Origin: Bacteroidetes bacterium HGW-Bacteroidetes-17
GTDB lineage: Bacteria > Bacteroidota > Bacteroidia > Bacteroidales > GCA-2711565
Length of the DNA: 62,583 nt
Reading direction: 5' to 3'
Assembly (NCBI GenBank): GCA_002840985.1
Contig: PHDM01000003.1
Span: 1 to 62,583 of the forward strand
Program-made: the position numbers and the translations under genes
Shown here: piece by piece, positions 9,502 through 18,654 of the stretch
Numbering within the stretch: the first letter of the stretch is position 1
Layout: each line of letters opens with the position of its first letter
The notes under the pieces: model-generated
Database searches by the model: none
What the model saw: only the letters and a program-made list of their open reading frames with translations
What the model was told of the DNA's origin: nothing

Positions 9502-12500
9502 ATGAAAGCTTCAGAAGGTAAAAAATCCTGGTTTCGTTCCGAATTATTTTTGGTCGGATTGATTCTTGGTGTGATCATCATTTATTTGTTTGGCCCGTTT
9601 CAAAACAGTGGAATTAGTATCGGTATTTTAGTGACTGAAGAAATGAGTACAGATCCGGAAGTTCAGGCTGCTTTTCAATTTCTTGACAGGGGCGATGTAT
9701 ACGATCCTCAAAAAATATTTCTGAATGAAATTATCAGTGGCAATAAAAAGCTGGAAGATTTTGATATCATTTGGTTTCATTATGCTGATTCCTCAGGCAT
9801 CCCAATGGCCTTTAATTCACCTGAATTAATTGGATTTATTAACGAATATGTGGATGCAGGTGGAAATTTATTACTCACACAGGAAGCTTTCACCTATCTG
9901 CATACGTTGGGACTTGAAACAGCAATGGCGCAACTTGATTATGCAAATGCAGTTGATGATGGTTATGGCCGTAAACTGGGCTATCATGCATATATCGATC
10001 ATCCGTTGTTCAAAAATCTTCATGGAGGAGCCTATGTTTTTAATCCTTTCGTAGATCAGAAAACAAGGGTAAGGGGATATTTTGGGGATGAAAAAATAAA
10101 TGGGAAAGTCATCGGAATCGACTGGTCGTACATTACTTTCAATGAGAAAAAAAAGCTGATCCTGGAATACGAAAAAGGAAAGGGCAAAGTATTGGCGATT
10201 GGAGCCTATGCTTTATTCAATATCCAAAATCATAATTGGGACGAATTCGGTCAACTCATGAACAATACATTTTTTTATCTGAAAGGAACGGAGGTACCTC
10301 AAGAATTTTATTGGACAAAGGACTGCGGTATTGTTGAGTCCTTTGATCCTGAGCAGAAAGCATTTATTTATCCGAAACCAAACAAATTAGAGGTAAAATC
10401 ATCCGACCTACAATTTAGTTTTGAAAACAAAACCGCTGAATTCTGGGATTTGACGGGTGAGCGAATGATGGTGATGGGACATGAAAAAAGCGGGATTGAC
10501 GAAATTTGGGCTCATCCGTTCATGGCTATAAAAGAGTATCGGGTCGGCATAAAATTTCCGGATAAAAATATAATTTGGTTATCCGATGTCAATCCAGAAA
10601 TAACCATTACTCCTGCATCTTTAGTCAGAAAATACAATTTGGGGGAATTTCAGCTAACCGAACTTATTTCAGTACATCATGAAAAGCCACAAACCCTTAT
10701 TCATTATGAATTTGAAGGAGATGCTAAGGCTGAAATATTTATTGGTTTTAACAGCAATTTAAGATTAATGTGGCCCTATTCTGAAAAGGTGATCGGGGGA
10801 ATTAATTATGCCTGGAACGATTCGGTGAATGCATTCATCATTAGTGATTTAGCAGATAATTTTAATGCATTGGTAGGAATGAACCGAAAGCCGGAAAGGC
10901 AAATGATCGGGAAATATGACAGTGTATTTTATCGAAATGAGGATTTCCAATTCACCGAAACAGAAAAATTGCAATGTGGCGCTCTTGCCGTATTCAAAGC
11001 TGATCAATCATTGGATGTTGTGATTGCCGCTTCTCATTTTGCTGATTCCAACGCTATTGAATATCTCAAAACCGGACTGGAAAGTCCTGCTTCGATTTAT
11101 GAAAATTCCCATAATTATTATGCAGAATTGCTTAACGACAAACTGATGATCACTTCACCCGATACGGATTTGAATATCGGTTACCGTTGGGCCATCATTG
11201 GAACGGACCGGCATTTTACGAATACCCCCGGTATTGGAAAATCGTTGGTGGCCGGAATTGGAAATACGGTCAGAGGTTGGTGGGGTGGTCATGCGGTGAA
11301 TGGCCGTCCGGGTTACGCATGGTATTTTGGCCGCGACAGTGAGTGGAGCTCCTTTGCCATCAACGCTTATGGTGATTATGAAAAAGTAAAGGATGTGTTA
11401 AAAATGCTGATCGGTTATCAGCACATGAATGGTAAAATATTTCATGAGCTCACCACTTCAGGGGCAGTTCATTATGATGCTGCCGATGCAACTCCTTTAT
11501 TTGTAATACTTGCAGGTAAATACATGCGGGCTTCTGGTGACCAGGATTTTATAAAGAAAAATTGGAATGCTATTTTAAAAGCAATCAATTACTGCTATGC
11601 TACCGACCCGGACAAAGATTTACTGATCAATAATACGAATGTTGGACATGGTTGGGTAGAAGGTGGGTTTTTGTTCGGAGGAAAAACAACTTTGTATTTA
11701 GCCAGTTGCTGGGCAGAAGCATTAAGAGAAGCTTCTTATATGACCGGAATCTTGGGTATGAAGGAAGAAAACAAAAAATATACAGATGAAACCTCTAAAG
11801 TAACAGATTTAGTACAGAAACTTTTCTGGAATGAAAAAACCTCATTTTATAATCACAGCCTGAATTCAGATGGCAGTTTTGTTGAGGAAAAAACGGTGAT
11901 GCCGGCCATCCCGATGTATTTCGGGCAATTTGAAAAGAGAAAAACAGAAAATATGTTGAATGAGTTTGCATCAAATAACTTCACCGCGAATTGGGGTAGC
12001 CGAATTGTAGGAGAGGACAGCAAACATTTCAATCCGGGAGGATATCATACCGGAAGTGTGTGGCCCTTATACACGGGTTGGGTGTCTTTAGCAGAGTTTA
12101 AATATGGGAATCATGTGCAGGCATATTCACATTTAATGAATAATATAAATATTTATAAATTCTGGGCAAAGGGTTTTATTGAGGAAGTGTTGCATGGTGC
12201 AGAATACAGGCCCATCGGGGTTTGTGCCCATCAATGCTGGTCGGAAACCATGGCGGTACAACCTTTGATTGAAGGGATGTTGGGATTTGAAGTGGATGCA
12301 AATCTGAATACTTTAAAGTTGGGTCCGTCCGTTCCTGCAAATTGGGATCATTATAAAATTGAAAATATTCATATTGGGAAAAATACCTTGCATTATGAAA
12401 TGCAGCGAAATGAAAATAAAGTCACTTATACTTTCAATTATTCGGGATCGGATGAATTAAAAATTTATTTCTCGCCAAAGTATTTGGATGGAGCCATTAT

Positions 12501-12885
12501 TAAGGAATCTACCTTTAATGATCAACCTTTATCCTGGACAAAGGAGATTGGAATGGTTGAACTTAAATTAAAAAGACCTTCAAAACTGACCATCACTTAT
12601 GATGGCGGTATTTCGGTTTTACCATTAATTCAAAACCCTCAGCCGGGTGATAATGCAGCCGGAACAAGGATTATATCAGCCACCTTAAAAGACAAGGTAT
12701 ATGAAGTCCTGCTCGAAGCTCCGACGAATTCAAAAGCAAATATTCAATTTTACAGTGATTTTAAGGTTACAGGAATTGAAAATGCCTCGATAGTTTCTGA
12801 TTCGGCAAATATTTACAAATTGGAAATTAAAGCATCAGATTCAAGTCAAAAGTATAGCCGTATTAAAGTCAATATTTTATTGTAA
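9502..12885 (+). CDS. Membrane-anchored GATase-like / amylo-alpha-1,6-glucosidase-like hydrolase
   Basis: The 1127-residue protein has an N-terminal hydrophobic helix (about 12-32) with no lipobox or clear cleavage site, so it is probably anchored with the rest in the periplasm. Residues about 35-270 resemble a glutamine-amidotransferase-like (ThuA/DUF4960-type) fold: IIWFHYAD, YVDAGGNLLLTQEA, GKVLAIGAYALF. A beta-sandwich-like middle precedes an alpha/alpha-barrel catalytic region from about 590 to 970 with GYAWYFGRDSEW, GKIFHELTTSG, DATPLFV and GGYHTGSVWPLYTGW. These are typical of glycogen-debranching C-terminal/GH63-like glycosidases. The substrate is unknown; by location a plant or algal glycan is more likely than glycogen. 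It starts 3 bases after the FGE-like gene. Confidence 0.72.
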   Translation: MKASEGKKSWFRSELFLVGLILGVIIIYLFGPFQNSGISIGILVTEEMSTDPEVQAAFQFLDRGDVYDPQKIFLNEIISGNKKLEDFDIIWFHYADSSGIPMAFNSPELIGFINEYVDAGGNLLLTQEAFTYLHTLGLETAMAQLDYANAVDDGYGRKLGYHAYIDHPLFKNLHGGAYVFNPFVDQKTRVRGYFGDEKINGKVIGIDWSYITFNEKKKLILEYEKGKGKVLAIGAYALFNIQNHNWDEFGQLMNNTFFYLKGTEVPQEFYWTKDCGIVESFDPEQKAFIYPKPNKLEVKSSDLQFSFENKTAEFWDLTGERMMVMGHEKSGIDEIWAHPFMAIKEYRVGIKFPDKNIIWLSDVNPEITITPASLVRKYNLGEFQLTELISVHHEKPQTLIHYEFEGDAKAEIFIGFNSNLRLMWPYSEKVIGGINYAWNDSVNAFIISDLADNFNALVGMNRKPERQMIGKYDSVFYRNEDFQFTETEKLQCGALAVFKADQSLDVVIAASHFADSNAIEYLKTGLESPASIYENSHNYYAELLNDKLMITSPDTDLNIGYRWAIIGTDRHFTNTPGIGKSLVAGIGNTVRGWWGGHAVNGRPGYAWYFGRDSEWSSFAINAYGDYEKVKDVLKMLIGYQHMNGKIFHELTTSGAVHYDAADATPLFVILAGKYMRASGDQDFIKKNWNAILKAINYCYATDPDKDLLINNTNVGHGWVEGGFLFGGKTTLYLASCWAEALREASYMTGILGMKEENKKYTDETSKVTDLVQKLFWNEKTSFYNHSLNSDGSFVEEKTVMPAIPMYFGQFEKRKTENMLNEFASNNFTANWGSRIVGEDSKHFNPGGYHTGSVWPLYTGWVSLAEFKYGNHVQAYSHLMNNINIYKFWAKGFIEEVLHGAEYRPIGVCAHQCWSETMAVQPLIEGMLGFEVDANLNTLKLGPSVPANWDHYKIENIHIGKNTLHYEMQRNENKVTYTFNYSGSDELKIYFSPKYLDGAIIKESTFNDQPLSWTKEIGMVELKLKRPSKLTITYDGGISVLPLIQNPQPGDNAAGTRIISATLKDKVYEVLLEAPTNSKANIQFYSDFKVTGIENASIVSDSANIYKLEIKASDSSQKYSRIKVNILL

Positions 12886-12994
12886 AGCAATTGAAAAATA
12901 CTTTGATTACTAGGTGTTGAACTTGCATAAGACAGTAATTTGAAAATAGGGTATTTGACTTCCAAATAGTCAATAATGATAAAAGATATAATCT

Positions 12995-14344
12995 ATGAAA
13001 ACAATGCGTTTCATTATCAGATTATTTATCATCCCTTTTTTCATTTTTTTTTATTGTAATCTGATATCCCAGGAAATAAATAAAAATCTTCAAATACTAA
13101 CACCCTTAATCAATAAAAGCTGGGAGGGAAAACTTAAAGCACCGGATGGTTCTGCAGAGTTCAATGTTATTAGGACTTTTGAACTTATGGAAAAAGGGAA
13201 TATTATAAAATGTACAAACACAAACCGCGATTTGGGTGGTTATGGTGAAGGATATTTTTATTGGGACGATCTTGAAAAGAAAATAGCCTATTTTTTTATT
13301 GAAAATGGGGGAGTATTCAGTAAGGCTTTTGTCACTTCCGAAAATAAGACAATCATAATTGAAGGCAAGATGACATGGCCGTCCCAAAGCAATCCTCAGG
13401 TTAAACAATCTTTTGATTTTAAAAACACTTTTGAATTTACAGAAGAAGGAAAATTGATAGATAAGTGGTTCCAAAATGCTTTCGGACCATGGAGGCCGGG
13501 GCATACGATAGAATTTGCAGTTAAAGGTGAAAAGTCAGCATATGGTGTTTTATTCTATTCGGGAAGAAGTGGAAATCAGGATATTTTCATTCAGAATCCA
13601 GAAGCTAAAGAGCCGGTTAATTTAACAAATCATCCGGCCAAGGATAATTGCCCGGCAGCATCACCTGATGGAAAAACGATTATCTTCCTGAGTGACAGAA
13701 CAGTAAAGGAAGAAATTTATAAGCTGAGTATTGAGACCAACGAATTGATTCAACTTACCTTTTCTGACGAAACAATTGAACATCCAGCGTTCAGCCCGGA
13801 TGGGAAGCATATAATTTATATCAAGGATTTTAATGAAAAGACTGAGATTTGGATGATGAATGCCGAGGGCTCTGAGCAGAAACAGTTAACTTCAAATCAG
13901 GCACGTGACGAACGGCCAAATATTTCGCCTGATGGGAAAAAGATTCTGTTCATGTCGAACAGGGATGGTAACTACGAGATTTACGTTATGGACTTGAACG
14001 GTGAAAACCAAACCCGCTTGACCTTTACCCCATACTTTGAGATATTTCCGGTATGGTCGCCCGATGGGACGAAAATTGCCTATTCACAAAAGGTTAGGGA
14101 AAATGGGATGATGCTGGGAGGAATTCGTGTTATGGATGCTGATGGTCGGAATGACACGGAAGTCACTGCCAAGGAAAATCGGGATGAAAACCCAGCCTGG
14201 TCGCCCGATGGACGATTCATTATGTTTCAGAGAGTTACGCAAGGGAATTTCGATATCTATTACATGAATGCTGATGGAACCAACCCTGTAAGAGTAACAA
14301 ATCACCCTGATTGGGATGGATGGGCATCGTTTGTTGTTAAATAG
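12995..14344 (+). CDS. Exported TolB-like WD40/PD40 beta-propeller protein
   Basis: The 449-residue protein has a signal peptide (hydrophobic core FFIFFYCNLIS, cleavage near residue 25). Residues about 30-180 form an unnamed beta-rich domain (SWEGKLKAPDG, WFQNAFGPWRPGH). From about 180 there are about six PD40 propeller repeats with the consensus FSPDGKxIxFxSxRDGNxEIYxMN; examples are AASPDGKTIIF, NISPDGKKILFMS and AWSPDGRFIMFQ. Such propellers bind proteins or peptidoglycan-associated partners and carry no catalytic residues. The gene lies 109 bases after the hydrolase cluster and 86 before the Fib_succ_major gene, so operon membership is uncertain. I recognise the fold but not a specific function. 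Confidence 0.75.
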   Translation: MKTMRFIIRLFIIPFFIFFYCNLISQEINKNLQILTPLINKSWEGKLKAPDGSAEFNVIRTFELMEKGNIIKCTNTNRDLGGYGEGYFYWDDLEKKIAYFFIENGGVFSKAFVTSENKTIIIEGKMTWPSQSNPQVKQSFDFKNTFEFTEEGKLIDKWFQNAFGPWRPGHTIEFAVKGEKSAYGVLFYSGRSGNQDIFIQNPEAKEPVNLTNHPAKDNCPAASPDGKTIIFLSDRTVKEEIYKLSIETNELIQLTFSDETIEHPAFSPDGKHIIYIKDFNEKTEIWMMNAEGSEQKQLTSNQARDERPNISPDGKKILFMSNRDGNYEIYVMDLNGENQTRLTFTPYFEIFPVWSPDGTKIAYSQKVRENGMMLGGIRVMDADGRNDTEVTAKENRDENPAWSPDGRFIMFQRVTQGNFDIYYMNADGTNPVRVTNHPDWDGWASFVVK

Positions 14345-14430
14345 TAAAAGAAGCCATTAAAAGTAATTTTTATGACCATGAAACTTATCAAAAGCATCTG
14401 GTACTGCAGTGGGATAAAATAAATGTACTA

Positions 14431-15141
14431 ATGAGGCAATTAGAAATTTTGTTTGTATTCCTTAGCTGCTTTTTATCATTACAGGCACAAGAGCCGGAGA
14501 TAAGATCAGTTATTGATAAAGACGGGAATGTTTACAAAACGGTTATCATAGGTAATTACGAATGGATGGCAGAGAACCTGAAAACCACAACTTACAATAA
14601 CGGAACTAAAATACCCAATATTACTGGAAGCCTTGAGTGGACTAAATTAAACAGCGGAGCCTACTGTTGGTATAATAATGGTGAAGGCAATGCAACCATT
14701 TATGGCGCCCTTTATAACTGGTATGCTGTGAATACAGGAAATCTCTGTCCTGATGGCTGGCGGGTACCCTCAGATGAAGAATGGAAATACCTGGAAGGCT
14801 ATGTCGATAATGAATATGCAATTGGTGATGAAATTTGGAATAAAACAGGGCTGTGTGGATTCGATGTTGCACTTGCTTTAAAAGCTAGTTCGGGATGGGA
14901 CAGGGATGGAAATGGACTGGATCGATTTGGTTTTAAGGCACTTCCGGGCGGGGAACGCCTTAGTGGTGATGGTCGCTTCTTTTTATTGGGACTTAATGGC
15001 TTTTGGTGGACTTGCGATGAAGATAAAACCAATGAAAACAAAGCGTTGTACCGTGGATTGATTTATGCCTACGATCAAATGATGCGCTATACACATGACA
15101 AAACCTTTGGTTTTTCTGTCCGTTGTATCAGGGATAGATAA
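14431..15141 (+). CDS. Exported protein with Fib_succ_major (FISUMP) paralogous domain
   Basis: The 236-residue protein has a signal peptide (LFVFLSCFLSLQAQ). The remainder is one Fib_succ_major domain: DKDGNVYKTVIIGNYEWMAENLK, NGEGNATIYGALYNWYAV, CPDGWRVPSDEEWKYLE, LPGGERL and GFSVRCIRD. The motifs RVPSDEEWKYL and GFSVRC run in the same order as RLPTEAEWQYA and GFRC in the FGE-like domain encoded at 6781-9498, which suggests a related lectin-like fold. The function is unknown; the family is cell-surface and is expanded in Fibrobacter and Bacteroidota. The frame stays open upstream of the ATG back to 14341, so the start is the first ATG rather than a proven start. Confidence 0.8.
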   Translation: MRQLEILFVFLSCFLSLQAQEPEIRSVIDKDGNVYKTVIIGNYEWMAENLKTTTYNNGTKIPNITGSLEWTKLNSGAYCWYNNGEGNATIYGALYNWYAVNTGNLCPDGWRVPSDEEWKYLEGYVDNEYAIGDEIWNKTGLCGFDVALALKASSGWDRDGNGLDRFGFKALPGGERLSGDGRFFLLGLNGFWWTCDEDKTNENKALYRGLIYAYDQMMRYTHDKTFGFSVRCIRDR

Positions 15142-15215
15142 TTGAAGTTCCTTGTTCAACCTTAAAAATAGCCGAAAGAATGAGACCCAAAGAATAATCA
15201 TAAACAATAAGTATA

Positions 15216-16139
15216 ATGAAAATAAGAAATCTCACTTATAGGTCAATCATTTTAACACTCGTCTCTATTTCCTTATTTTTGGTTTTGTCATTCAGGAATG
15301 GAGATCAGAATTATTCAATGGCTAGCGAAATAGAGGATTTTATCAAAGTTCATAAAATAAGTGAAAATGTTTTGATTATAACAATGGGATACGATGCCAT
15401 AATGGCAATAGCTACTCAAAAAGGAATCATTGTGGTGGATGCCGGAATTTCAAATTCGTTAACAGCAAAGTACTGAAAAATCATCGAAAATGAATTTGGG
15501 AGAAATGATTTTGTCTATTTGATAAACACCCATTCGCATCCCGATCACATCGGTGGCAATCAGGTTTTTTCCGATGCCATAATAGTGGGTCATGAAAACT
15601 GTTTATCGGAAATTTTGAATCAGTGGAAAGATCCTGAGAAAATCAAACCCCGTCTTCTTAAAATCGTTGAAGAATACGATTCTGAACTTAAGAACTGTGA
15701 ACCCGGATCGGATGAATGGAATAGTGTTTTCTGTCAAAAAGTAAGGTATCAAAGTGCTTATAATGATTTATTAGACGGTCAGGTAATCACAAATCCAAAT
15801 GTTACTTTTACTGACAGCCTGAGTATTTTTATGGGTGATGCTACTTTCAATTTAATTTATTTCGGGAAAGCACATTCAAATAGTGACATTTTTATCCACC
15901 TCCCGGAAGCAAAAATACTGATGAGTGGCGATCTTTTTTTCCCGGGAGGAAGGCCATCTCTATATGAAGTAAGCGAAAAAGATGCCCAAAGATGGATTTA
16001 TGTGATGGATTGGATCAAAAATCGAGATGATGAAATTGATATCATTATTGGTGGTCATGGGCAAATCATGGACAAAAAGGATCTGGAAGCATTCAATAAA
16101 TCAATTCTTCTGAAAAAGTTAGAACTCGTAACAAAATGA
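15216..16139 (+). pseudogene. Metallo-beta-lactamase-fold hydrolase interrupted by in-frame TGA at 15474
   Basis: Two open segments in the same frame, 15216-15476 and 15477-16139, together make a complete exported MBL-fold protein of about 307 residues split by a single TGA. The first part has a signal peptide and the early strands (IITMGYDAIMAIATQKGIIVVDAG). The second carries the HxHxDH metal motif (THSHPDH), the later His (GKAHSNSDI), Asp (MSGDLFF) and GGHGQ. Homologous proteins usually read through as K-I-I-E-x-E-F-G-R at this point. All metal ligands remain, so the break is recent, a sequencing error or a recoded stop. If real, an ATG at 15519 could start only a truncated protein lacking the first strands. 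It sits between a Fib_succ_major gene and an NTF2-like gene. Confidence 0.75.
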
Positions 16140-16142
16140 ACC

Positions 16143-16640
16143 ATGAAAACAAGATCAAAATTTTTTTCAGTTTCAATAGTTATTATCATCGTAATTTACA
16201 TCGGGTATAATTTGGAGAGAAATAGAGAAACTACTTTCTCTCCTGAAGATGAGTTCCCTATTGTTGAACAGACAATTAATAACATCCTGGGATGGGCAAT
16301 AGAAAAAGATTTTAAATTGTTTTTTAATACCATTGCAAATGATTCAGCCTTTATAAGTGTTACACCTTACAATCGTGTAAAGTTTGGTTTTGATGCTGTT
16401 AAGGCTGATTCTGCATTTTGGGGCGATACCAGATTTAAGGCCATTGGACACGAACTCAATGATCTTCACTTAAATTTCTCCAAAGATGGAACGGTTGCAT
16501 GGTTTTACTGTAACCTTAATGATTATAACACCTGGGACGGAGAACCGGCTAACTGGTTAAATACACGGTGGACAGGGGTTCTTGAAAAAAGAGAAAATAA
16601 ATGGAGAGTGGTTCAGCAGCATTTTTCATTTCCGAAGTAG
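16143..16640 (+). CDS. Membrane-anchored or exported NTF2/SnoaL-like protein
   Basis: The 165-residue protein begins with a hydrophobic segment (FSVSIVIIIVIYIGYNL) acting as signal peptide or anchor. The rest has the NTF2-like (SnoaL_3/DUF4440-type) pattern of a helix with WAIEKDFKLFFNTIA, a strand with a pocket-forming FGFDAV, and the terminal strands AWFYCNLNDY, RWTGVLEKRENKWRVVQQHFSF. It has no catalytic signature, and such cone-shaped folds bind small ligands or act as subunits. It begins 3 bases after the MBL-fold frame, so the two belong together. It converges on dnaJ with 37 bases between stops and no visible terminator. Confidence 0.72.
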   Translation: MKTRSKFFSVSIVIIIVIYIGYNLERNRETTFSPEDEFPIVEQTINNILGWAIEKDFKLFFNTIANDSAFISVTPYNRVKFGFDAVKADSAFWGDTRFKAIGHELNDLHLNFSKDGTVAWFYCNLNDYNTWDGEPANWLNTRWTGVLEKRENKWRVVQQHFSFPK

Positions 16641-16677
16641 AATACTAAAGCATTAAGAGATTAGTTCTATCAGCAAA

Positions 16678-17832
16678 TTAGTATCCCTCAAAATATTCCT
16701 TCATTCGAATAAAAAAACTTTTGTCCTTACTGCTAGGTTTAGGGATAAAGTTTTCTGAATTTGATAAAGATTCAAGGATTCTCTTTTCTTCTTTGCTCAA
16801 ATCTTTGGGTGTCCATACACTGATGTTGATCAGCATGTCGCCCTTTCCGTATGAATTTACATTTGGAAGGCCTTTTCCTTTTAATCGGAGTATGCTTCCC
16901 GATTGGGTACCCGGTGCAATTTTTATTCTGGCTTTACCGCTAATCGTTGGGATTTCAACACTTGTACCCAGAGCTGCCTCAGAAATACTGATGTATTTAT
17001 CGTAAATGATATTGGATCCATCCCTGATTAATTCAGGATGGACGATTTCCTCAATTAAAATAATCATGTCGCCGGGAACCCCATTTCTGGCACCGGCATT
17101 TCCTTTGCCACTGACCGACAGTTGCATGCCTTCGGTAACGCCTGCAGGAATGTTAATTTTGATTACATCATCGCCTTTTACAATGCCATTTCCGGCGCAG
17201 GTATGACAAATGTTTTTTATAACCTGACCTTCACCTCCGCAATGAGGACATGTTGATGAAGTTTGCATTTGTCCCAGAAAAGTATTGGTTACCCGGGTTA
17301 CCTGACCACTGCCTCCACAAGTTGAACAGGTAGAATGTGATGCACCACCTTCTGCTCCTGAACCTGAGCAAGTAGTACATTTAACATATTTGTTAACCTT
17401 GATGGTTTTTTCGATGCCATTGGCAATTTCTTCAAGAGTAAGTTTTACTTTTACGCGAAGATTCGATCCTTTATTTACCCTTCTTCTTCGGGTGTTGCCG
17501 CCAAATCCACCAAATCCACCACCAAAAGCACTTCCGAAGATATCCCCGAAATTGCTAAAGATATCATCCATGCTCATTCCGCCACCGTAACCATTACTGG
17601 CTGCGCCTCCTACTCCGGCATGACCGTATCGGTCGTATCTACTTTTTTTATCAGGATTACTTAATACTTCGTAAGCTTCTGCTGCTTCTTTGAATTTATC
17701 TTCAGCCGTTGGATCATCCTGATTTTTATCAGGATGGTACTTAATAGCCTGCTGACGGTAAGCCTTTTTGATTTCAGCTTCCGTAGCATCTTTTGAAACT
17801 TCTAATATTTCGTAATAATCTCGTTTCGACAT
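16678..17832 (-). CDS. dnaJ: Chaperone DnaJ
   Basis: The 384-residue Hsp40 co-chaperone stimulates DnaK ATPase and delivers unfolded proteins. The J-domain (1-70) carries the HPD tripeptide in KYHPDKNQ, followed by a Gly/Phe-rich linker to about residue 118. The zinc domain has four CxxCxGxG-type repeats ([32 protein letters not shown]) near 150-220, and two C-terminal client-binding domains follow. The length matches type I DnaJ. It is 38 bases downstream of grpE on the same strand, so the two form an operon; dnaK is not in the window. Confidence 0.97.
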   Translation of the reverse strand: MSKRDYYEILEVSKDATEAEIKKAYRQQAIKYHPDKNQDDPTAEDKFKEAAEAYEVLSNPDKKSRYDRYGHAGVGGAASNGYGGGMSMDDIFSNFGDIFGSAFGGGFGGFGGNTRRRRVNKGSNLRVKVKLTLEEIANGIEKTIKVNKYVKCTTCSGSGAEGGASHSTCSTCGGSGQVTRVTNTFLGQMQTSSTCPHCGGEGQVIKNICHTCAGNGIVKGDDVIKINIPAGVTEGMQLSVSGKGNAGARNGVPGDMIILIEEIVHPELIRDGSNIIYDKYISISEAALGTSVEIPTISGKARIKIAPGTQSGSILRLKGKGLPNVNSYGKGDMLINISVWTPKDLSKEEKRILESLSNSENFIPKPSSKDKSFFIRMKEYFEGY

Positions 17833-17870
17833 CCAAATTTAAATTACAAACGGTGTAAAAATAGTTTTAA

Positions 17871-18512
17871 TTAGCTACCCACTACTACTTTAGCGTATCT
17901 GATTACTTTGTCGCCGAGCATATAGCCTTTCTCCACTTCATCGATAATTTTGCCCTTCATGCTTTTGTCAGGAGCTGGTATTTCTGTAATTGCTTCATGG
18001 AAATCAGTGTCAAAAGTTTCACCTATCGATTTCATTACCTGTAAGCCTTTTGCTGTTAATGCAGATTTAAATTTATTGTGAATCAAGGTTATCCCTTCTT
18101 TAAAATTGTCCTTGTTATCAGTATCCTCAAGGGCCTTAAAGGCACGATCAAAATCATCCATAACGGGTAACAATGCCATGATAATCTCTGTAGAAGCAGT
18201 TTTTGTCAACTCAATTCTTTCCCTAAGCGTTCGTTTACGGAAATTGTCAAACTCAGAAAACAAGCGTAAAAACTTATCGTTCAACTCAGCGTTTTTTATT
18301 TTCAATTCATCGAGTTCTTCCGACTCTTTTCTTTCTTTGCGGGATTTTTTCTTCTTGTGTTTTTCTGTTGAATCTTCAATTTCAATTTCATCGTCAGCAT
18401 CATGCAACCTGCCTTCTTCCTGAGTTTCTTCAGTTTTTGATTTTGGCTCAGTACCCTCAGCTTTCGTTTCTTTATTAATATCTTCCTGATTCTTATTTGC
18501 TTCTGTTACCAT
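17871..18512 (-). CDS. grpE: Nucleotide exchange factor GrpE
   Basis: The 213-residue DnaK nucleotide exchange factor has a long acidic and Lys-rich N-terminal region (to about residue 70), then the coiled coil with LRLFSEFDNFRKRTLRE. The GrpE beta-domain signature is near the C-terminus (FDTDFHEAIT, GKIIDEVEKGYMLGDKVIRYAKVVV). dnaJ follows after 38 bases. A sigma-54-like -24/-12 element lies at 18559-18576 about 47 bases upstream. The charged N-terminus is longer than in E. coli, a common variation. Start ATG at 18512. Confidence 0.96.
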   Translation of the reverse strand: MVTEANKNQEDINKETKAEGTEPKSKTEETQEEGRLHDADDEIEIEDSTEKHKKKKSRKERKESEELDELKIKNAELNDKFLRLFSEFDNFRKRTLRERIELTKTASTEIIMALLPVMDDFDRAFKALEDTDNKDNFKEGITLIHNKFKSALTAKGLQVMKSIGETFDTDFHEAITEIPAPDKSMKGKIIDEVEKGYMLGDKVIRYAKVVVGS

Positions 18513-18558
18513 TACTAAGTATAATTGAATATTGAATGAATAGTTTAGGGTTTTAGCA

Positions 18559-18576
18559 TAGCAAATTATTTGCCAA
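18559..18576 (-). promoter_or_regulatory. Candidate sigma-54 -24/-12 promoter for grpE-dnaJ
   Basis: Read on the minus strand, the bases give TTGGCA, six bases, then TTGCTA. The GG and GC dinucleotides are exactly 10 bases apart, as sigma-54 promoters require. Transcription would start near 18547, about 35 bases before the grpE ATG. The match is TGGCA-N6-TTGCT and lacks the second C/G of TGGCACG. AT-rich sequence makes chance matches possible. Confidence 0.35.
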
Positions 18577-18654
18577 GCCTGTTATTAGGACAAATTGTCA
18601 TAAATTTTGAATCGATAAAATAGAATATGAAATTGTGGCAAAAACTGCATGGGA

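Noticed and set aside
13106..13504. 132-codon minus-strand open frame inside the TolB-like gene
   Set aside because: It is the antisense shadow of a coding region with clear family repeats.
15474..15476. Selenocysteine codon in the MBL-fold gene as the main explanation
   Set aside because: The position is not a metal ligand or catalytic residue and no SelB-type loop sequence is clear; a nonsense mutation or sequencing error is simpler.
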